From Culex pipiens pallens (taxonomy: Eukaryota > Arthropoda > Insecta > Diptera > Culicidae), in NCBI RefSeq assembly GCF_016801865.2, contig NC_068938.1:7015101-7079100 (forward strand): a stretch of DNA of 64,000 nucleotides, in the 5' to 3' direction. The position numbers and the translations under genes are program-made. The number at the start of each line of letters is the position of its first letter. Within the stretch, counting starts at the first letter, position 1. Shown in pieces: positions 60,094-64,000 of this stretch. The notes beneath the pieces were generated by a model. That model was not told the origin of the DNA. It saw only the letters and a program-made list of their open reading frames with translations, and ran no database searches.

Positions 60094-60886
60094 TACTGTA
60101 AAACGGGGTAACTTTGATAACCAGACTTTGACAGGTTCGAGATTTTTCCGCAAATATGAAGAATACAAATTAAATACGTACGGAATGGTATGAAATCTTA
60201 CTGACCGTGATAGAGAAATATCCAAACTACTTCAAGAAAAGGGTTTCACAACATTTTGAAAAGTTTTAAAGTAAGTTAACGTTATTTATTAAAATTTTAA
60301 TCAATAGCATTATTTTATTAATCTCAAAATGTCATAATTTTCTGAAGAAACATGATTATGAATCGTGAATTGGAATGCATTTTTTTGATTTTTTCAAATT
60401 TAAAGGCATTTTCAGTAGAACAAATTTGAATTGAATTTCGAATTCAGTTTAAAATGCAATATGAATCGAAAATTTCATTTATAATCAAAACTAGTTTTGA
60501 CGAATTATAGGAGAAATTCTGATTCTTTAACAAATTTTACCTGAAATTTACATGAATTTAATCAAAAAACTTTAAAAAACATAGTTAACCAAATAAAAAC
60601 ATTCATTTTTTTTTCTTAAAATCTATATCAGCAATCTTAATGATGGTATATTTGCCATAAAAATAAAATTTGAACACATAAAATCTGATTTTAGCAAGAA
60701 AAACTATGACCCCTGAATTCTAAATAAGAATTTTTAACGCCACTTTTTTTTAAACACTATTGAAAAGATTTTTTCCACAAATAGTGCACATGTTTTAAAA
60801 ATAATAAGCTTCATACAAACATTACCAGTTGGAAAATATTCCAAAAATAAATTAAAATTCTATCAATGTCACTCCTGTTTATGGTA
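60094..60886 (+). mobile_element. 793 bp non-autonomous element with TA ends
   Basis: The left terminus TACTGTAAAACGGGGTAACT is matched imperfectly by the inverted right end (ATCAATGTCACTCCTGTTTA, then TGGTA). A related copy lies at about 14930-15567. No ORF is present. Confidence 0.6.
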
Positions 60887-60964
60887 TTTCGTTATTTTAT
60901 TTAATTTAGAAAGTATATATTTCCGAATAAACTTATTTTTTTCATTTTTAGTATTTACTGTTTG

Positions 60965-61120
60965 TACACTGAAATAAAAAAATAGTACCCAATTCCTTTA
61001 TTCTAGGAATTTTGCCTCTTTTCCTTATTTAGTAATCGGGTTTTTTGGATTACTTAATAATGAAAGGAGCCAAAATTCCTAGAATTTAGGAATTTGGTAC
61101 TTTTATTTTTTTTCAGTGTA
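60965..61120. mobile_element. 156 bp palindromic MITE
   Basis: The ends TACACTGAAA and TTTCAGTGTA, and the arms through AATTCCTA.ATTCTAGGAATT and AGTAATC, make an almost complete hairpin. It is bounded by TA. Confidence 0.8.
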
Positions 61121-61149
61121 TATAAATAAATACATCGATCAAGATTCTG

Positions 61150-62050
61150 ACGTTCTATGAAACACACAGTATTACCCTTTTCTTTCTACAAATAGATCAC
61201 AGCATCCGATCCCGGGTGGCAAACTAACTCCTCTAAGTGCTCTCACCCACAGGAAGTCGCAACGTTCCGCAATATCCGTCGTCGAACTAAAAGCACTCGT
61301 AATTAGTCCTCTCGTTTGAAGTCATCACAAACCATTTTCACTCAAAAGTAAAAAAGAAAACATGAAACCCGTCACGCGACACCCTTCTCGGCCAAACATC
61401 GCGCACAAACTGGCGCTCAATTCTAGCGGGGTTCTTCGTGTTGCCTATCTTGCAGGCGTTGCTGCTCTTCTCCCACACCGGTGCATGCGTACCTCGTCAA
61501 ACCGCTCGTCCCTTGTCCGTCAGTCTACTATCACAAGACGAGATGAGAGTGAGAGTAAAAAAAAGGTTGAATGAATTTTTACTACGCGAGCCGGTTCCTG
61601 CTGCTGCGGTGTGTGAGGGTGGTGAGGGTGTCAACGATGACGTTTACGGGAGACGACGTTGCCATGGTTATGATGGAGCGCGTCGCGTTGCTTGCTGTGT
61701 CAACCAAACTCTAGTTTTTTAGTTGTGTCATTCCGAGATCATAATCTCGCATTTGCCCTTTTGGATAGGGGTTTTAAATTTAAATATTTTTGCGTGCGAC
61801 GCGCCGGATGGTGCGATATGGGAAAGGGACCGGCCTGTAGTATTTACATCAGAATGTATGTACTTTTGGTTTGTTCACTTGATGCAACTCTGTCGCGGGC
61901 CGGGACGAGTCGGTGTATGACTCTTTCGCAATTGGTATCGTGCAACTGGGGTCGAGAGTCTGGGACTGGGACACACCCCTGCCTGGTTCTGATGACAAAT
62001 ATCAGGAAATTGTTCTGGCTGATGGTCAGATGTACTAGAAGGGTTGGAAG
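61150..62050. other. GC-richer unique island with a weak start-codon candidate
   Basis: An ATG at 61362 has a good insect context (AAAACATG) and follows a stretch that looks like a 5' leader. Its frame closes after 70 codons and has no signal peptide or domain. It could be the first exon of a gene continuing to the right, but no donor site in a sensible frame stands out. Confidence 0.3.
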
Positions 62051-63621
62051 TTATGCTTGAATTCTAAGTATATTTCAAAAATACTTTTCAATATTGTTTT
62101 GATTTGAACGATGAATTGACGGTAACCCTCATTGGATAACCGTGTTCATTTCGAAACTTGTTGCATAAACATATAAGATGAAAGAAAGATACAGGAAAAT
62201 ATTTTTGAATGGTTTCAATTGATAAGAGTTCAATAACATGTAAATACTATTAATTTATTGTAAGATTGATACCGATGACAGAGTATTTAAAAAATATGTG
62301 TAAAGGCATACCCTCTCTATTTTTATTTTTCAATGAAATGGTTAGTTAGGTTTTAAATTGATAAGGTCAATTTTAGAGAAGCTCTTCAGGTTTCGAAAAA
62401 AATTAGATGTATTTTTTTTCATTTGATGAAACCTTTCCGTCCATTCCTGATATGTTGAACATTTTATTTCTCAATACAAATCTCTCTAAAAATGCGGACT
62501 TGCCATAGAAAAATGTCAAAAAATGTTCTACTAATCTGTATCTAACAAAAACTAATCTGATTAATTTTGTTGCCTTGGGCAAGGGCAACGTTTTATGCAA
62601 TGATAAAAAATGTGTTGAAAAAAAGTGGACGGATTCTGAAAATTTATTAAATGTTTTTTTGTCAATTTGTTGTTATTAAATTAACAATTGATTAATTTTA
62701 TTCTATTAAATTTTACTCTTTTTGTTCAAGTTAGTTTTTTTTTAAATTGAACAAATGTTTTTTAAATACAATTTAAAAATTTTCATTGTTATTTTCAGAG
62801 TGAAAGCTTATTGTATATTTTCAATCGATTTTGTGTGAAATTTCTATAAAGTTAACCCTTCTGAAATAGCAATTTAAAGATGAACATGAACATTTAATGA
62901 ATATTTCTATTGCTGACAGTGAGCTAGCAATATAATGTCATTGCAACTCCAACATTTACAAATCAAAAATCGTACAGCTTCTTGTTCTTGATCAGGACTG
63001 CCATGTAAAGTAAAAAAATGGTACACGGAGAAAAAATCACGAATCATTTGAGATTTATTACTTAAAGTTTAGTTCCTTAAACATGTATTTTTTAATTTTC
63101 GAAATGTTTTGAAGGACTAAAAAAAGCATTTTGCGCTAAATTTTAGGATGGTGCAAATTTTGGTACAGGAGATATTTGTTTTGGGAAAAAAATATTTCAG
63201 GAAAATGATCTTAAAAATTATCAAATAATATTTCTGAAATAATTTTCAGATGCAAAATAAGTGATTTTAGCCCTTTTAAAAAGTTTTCCTAGAATGTAAA
63301 TATTTGAAATTATGAAATTTTGAAAATCATGCCAAAAGTTTCCAAGACATTGCGAGTTGAAAAACGAGATTTTTCAAAGAATATGATTGTTAAGAGCTAT
63401 TCTAAAATATTTTTTGTAGAGGTGCTTTCAACTATTTGCTAATTGCTAACAAAAAATAAACATTTTATGAAACATTTCACCTAGGTGTGCTTACAACTTG
63501 ATATCTATTTAAATTTTTTTGCAAAGAGTCCTGAAACCTGAGACACATTATCTGCCAGTTACTTATTATCTGCTGATATTTGTTGCTCCGAAATTTAAAA
63601 TTCTTGAATTTTTAAAGGTCC
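62051..63621. other. AT-rich non-coding sequence
   Basis: No gene, RNA or clear element is seen. Confidence 0.45.
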
Positions 63622-63782
63622 TATCTGGAGTTTTTTTTTAAAAGGTCCAATAAACCAAATTTCCAGTTTTTGCTTTTTGGGTGTTTTTTGATACCCCTGA
63701 CTCAAGGCGGTTTCAAAAACACCCAAAAACCAAAAACTGGAAATTTGGTTTATTGGACCTTTTCAAAAAAAAACTCCAGCTA
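63622..63782. mobile_element. Hairpin MITE with TATCTGGAG ends, copy 2
   Basis: The arms are the same as in the copy at 25514-25678 (AAAAGGTCCAATAAACCAAA, TTTTTGCTTTTTGGGTG). The loop reads GATACCCCTGACTCAAGGCG, the reverse complement of the other copy's loop, so the two copies sit in opposite orientation. Confidence 0.8.
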
Positions 63783-64000
63783 TCAATATATCAAACACAA
63801 TAGCTTATAGAACCTTAAAAAAATATAAAACTGTTTTTTGGCTACACCGTCAAATTGGTCAATCTCTTTTATAAATTTTCACTGAAATTGAAGTTCTTCA
63901 TAATTTTCCTGTTATTCTGGCAGCACTGCCAAGCATTTTTTATCGCCCAGTTTTTTGAACTTATCGTTCACCCTTCCCATCTGCAGCCGAGAACAGAGGC

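Overview
The window is insect nuclear DNA, most likely from a culicine mosquito (Culex-like). This is an inference from four things: AT-rich sequence with short GT-AG introns in GC-richer coding exons, a Jockey/Juan-type non-LTR retrotransposon, a tRNA-derived SINE, and very dense miniature inverted-repeat elements, many bounded by TA. There are no operons, prokaryotic signals or CRISPR arrays.

Only two host protein-coding genes can be supported, and they converge tail to tail. The first, on the + strand at 18667-23589, is the 3' part (six exons, about 1533 residues) of a secreted mucin-like extracellular matrix protein. It has three complete von Willebrand factor C (VWC) modules, a Thr-rich mucin stretch, a long acidic/Tyr-rich tail and a terminal half VWC module; the best match by architecture is tenectin. 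Its signal-peptide exon was not found. The second, on the - strand at 26518-38632, is a complete five-exon, 388-residue rhomboid intramembrane serine protease with Ser276 and His337 in place. Its first coding exon is separated from the rest by a 10.6 kb intron full of transposons.

Layout: 1-18666 is non-coding (AT-rich tracts, dispersed repeats, a 1.86 kb foldback element at 8318-10174, several MITEs, a degenerate pogo-like element at 17136-18330). 18667-23589 is the tenectin-like gene. 23590-26517 is the convergent intergenic space with three inverted-repeat elements. 26518-38632 is the rhomboid gene; intron 1 holds a 931 bp MITE, a 748 bp retroposon with a 25 bp target duplication, a 1255 bp foldback with 600 bp arms, and two more TA-flanked elements. 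39718-44219 is a structurally complete Jockey-type LINE with both ORFs open, a poly(A) tail, a 12 bp target-site duplication and a recognisable Inr+DPE internal promoter. 44570-45222 is a 9 bp satellite. 45223-52200 is non-coding with a composite hAT-like element (48321-49677) carrying a SINE and a small MITE. 52600-54850 is an 11 bp satellite with decayed shoulders. 54900-64000 is non-coding, with GC-richer unique islands and further palindromic elements, including a near-perfect hairpin flanked by a 15 bp direct repeat.

The two genes have no evident functional link. Nothing in the window amounts to a new multi-gene system. The novel-looking content is transposon structure: foldbacks able to make long double-stranded RNA, a hairpin that looks retroposed, and a retroposon with four repeated stem-like modules.
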